Below are positions 5,217 to 5,601 of a DNA stretch of 5,601 nt, piece after piece. Numbering within the stretch: position 1 is the stretch's first letter; each line of letters opens with the position of its first letter. The notes under the pieces are model-generated. The model was given only the letters and a program-made list of their open reading frames with translations. It was not told the DNA's origin and searched no databases. Source of the stretch: Actinomycetota bacterium (GTDB lineage Bacteria > Actinomycetota > Acidimicrobiia > Acidimicrobiales > Aldehydirespiratoraceae); the NCBI GenBank assembly GCA_012271125.1, contig JAAXHB010000193.1, positions 1-5,601 on the forward strand. The letters are read 5' to 3'. The translations under genes were made by a program, and so were the position numbers.

Positions 5217-5601
5217 CGTTACCCAGCTCAACCGACCGTTGCTTCGCTGCCGCGATGACCCGGTCAATCAGTCCCATGAAATCAGCGTCACTCAACACAC
5301 CTAACCCAGCTGCCGTCGTCCCTCCAGGCGAAGTGACGTTTTCCCGCAGCTGTCCCGCAGCATCGTCGGATTCCGCCAATAACTTCGCCGCCCCCAGCAA
5401 TGTTTGTCGCGTCAAGGCATTAGCAACCTCTTCAGATAAGCCTTGCGCCACACCCGCAGCGGTCATCGCCTCAGCCAAGTGAAACAAGTACGCCGGTCCA
5501 CTTCCCGACAAAGCCGTCACCGCATCCAGATCGTCCTCGCTCACTTCAACAACTTTGCCTACCGCTTCAAGAATCCCTCTCGCCCACACCAGATCGTCGT
5601 C
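5212..5601 (-). CDS. proC: Pyrroline-5-carboxylate reductase, C-terminal 129 residues (5' part outside the window)
   Basis: Reduces 1-pyrroline-5-carboxylate to proline with NAD(P)H, the last step of proline synthesis. The window holds the all-helical C-terminal dimerisation and active-site domain. Within the visible part, LDAVTALSGSGPAYLFHLAE at about 25-44 and LRENVTSPGGTTAAGLGVL near 85-103 are the two conserved family blocks, followed by AAAKQRSVELGND at the end. The residue after the last Leu of the second block is Ser where an acidic residue is usual, a minor difference. The frame is open through the window edge at 5601; the N-terminal Rossmann domain must lie beyond. The stop TAG lies inside an 18-bp palindrome, 19 nt before the next gene. 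The call is secure. Confidence 0.97.
   Translation of the reverse strand, partial: DDDLVWARGILEAVGKVVEVSEDDLDAVTALSGSGPAYLFHLAEAMTAAGVAQGLSEEVANALTRQTLLGAAKLLAESDDAAGQLRENVTSPGGTTAAGLGVLSDADFMGLIDRVIAAAKQRSVELGND

Overview
All recognisable genes lie on the minus strand, closely packed, and read from high to low coordinates as: proC (3' part only) - SAM hydroxide adenosyltransferase-like gene (DUF62 family) - a 29-codon single-membrane-segment ORF - hemA - hemC - hemD - hemB - hemL (5' part only). Gaps are 19, 21, 30, 15, -8 (overlap), 44 and 8 nt, so the layout looks like one long transcription unit. No stretch above 45 nt lacks a gene or small ORF. I see no tRNA, rRNA, CRISPR array, insertion sequence or phage gene.

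The organism is most likely an actinobacterium (Actinomycetota), and the protein flavour suggests the Acidimicrobiia side of that phylum. The reasons are the hemA-hemC-hemD-hemB order, proC nearby (mycobacteria also have proC a few genes from hemA-hemC-hemD-hemB), C5-pathway ALA synthesis, and motif variants in HemC, HemB and the DUF62 protein. Base composition is moderate rather than very GC-rich, which fits an aquatic or uncultured lineage, but the taxonomic call is inference from memory of the families, not a search.

Together hemA and hemL make 5-aminolevulinate from glutamyl-tRNA. HemB condenses two ALA to porphobilinogen, HemC polymerises four porphobilinogens to hydroxymethylbilane, and HemD closes it to uroporphyrinogen III, the branch point to haem, sirohaem and corrinoids. 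The window thus holds the whole path from charged glutamate to uroporphyrinogen III. ProC (last step of proline synthesis) and the DUF62 protein (SAM to adenosine and methionine in characterised relatives) are not haem enzymes but share the strand and spacing.

This is mostly an ordinary core-metabolism locus. The points worth a second look are: the tiny membrane ORF between the DUF62 gene and hemA; a DUF62 protein lacking the histidine of its catalytic Asp-Arg-His triad; an 18-bp perfect palindrome over the proC stop; HemC and HemA substitutions at active-site motif positions; and two mutually exclusive hairpins over the hemB start. No clear new multi-gene system is visible.
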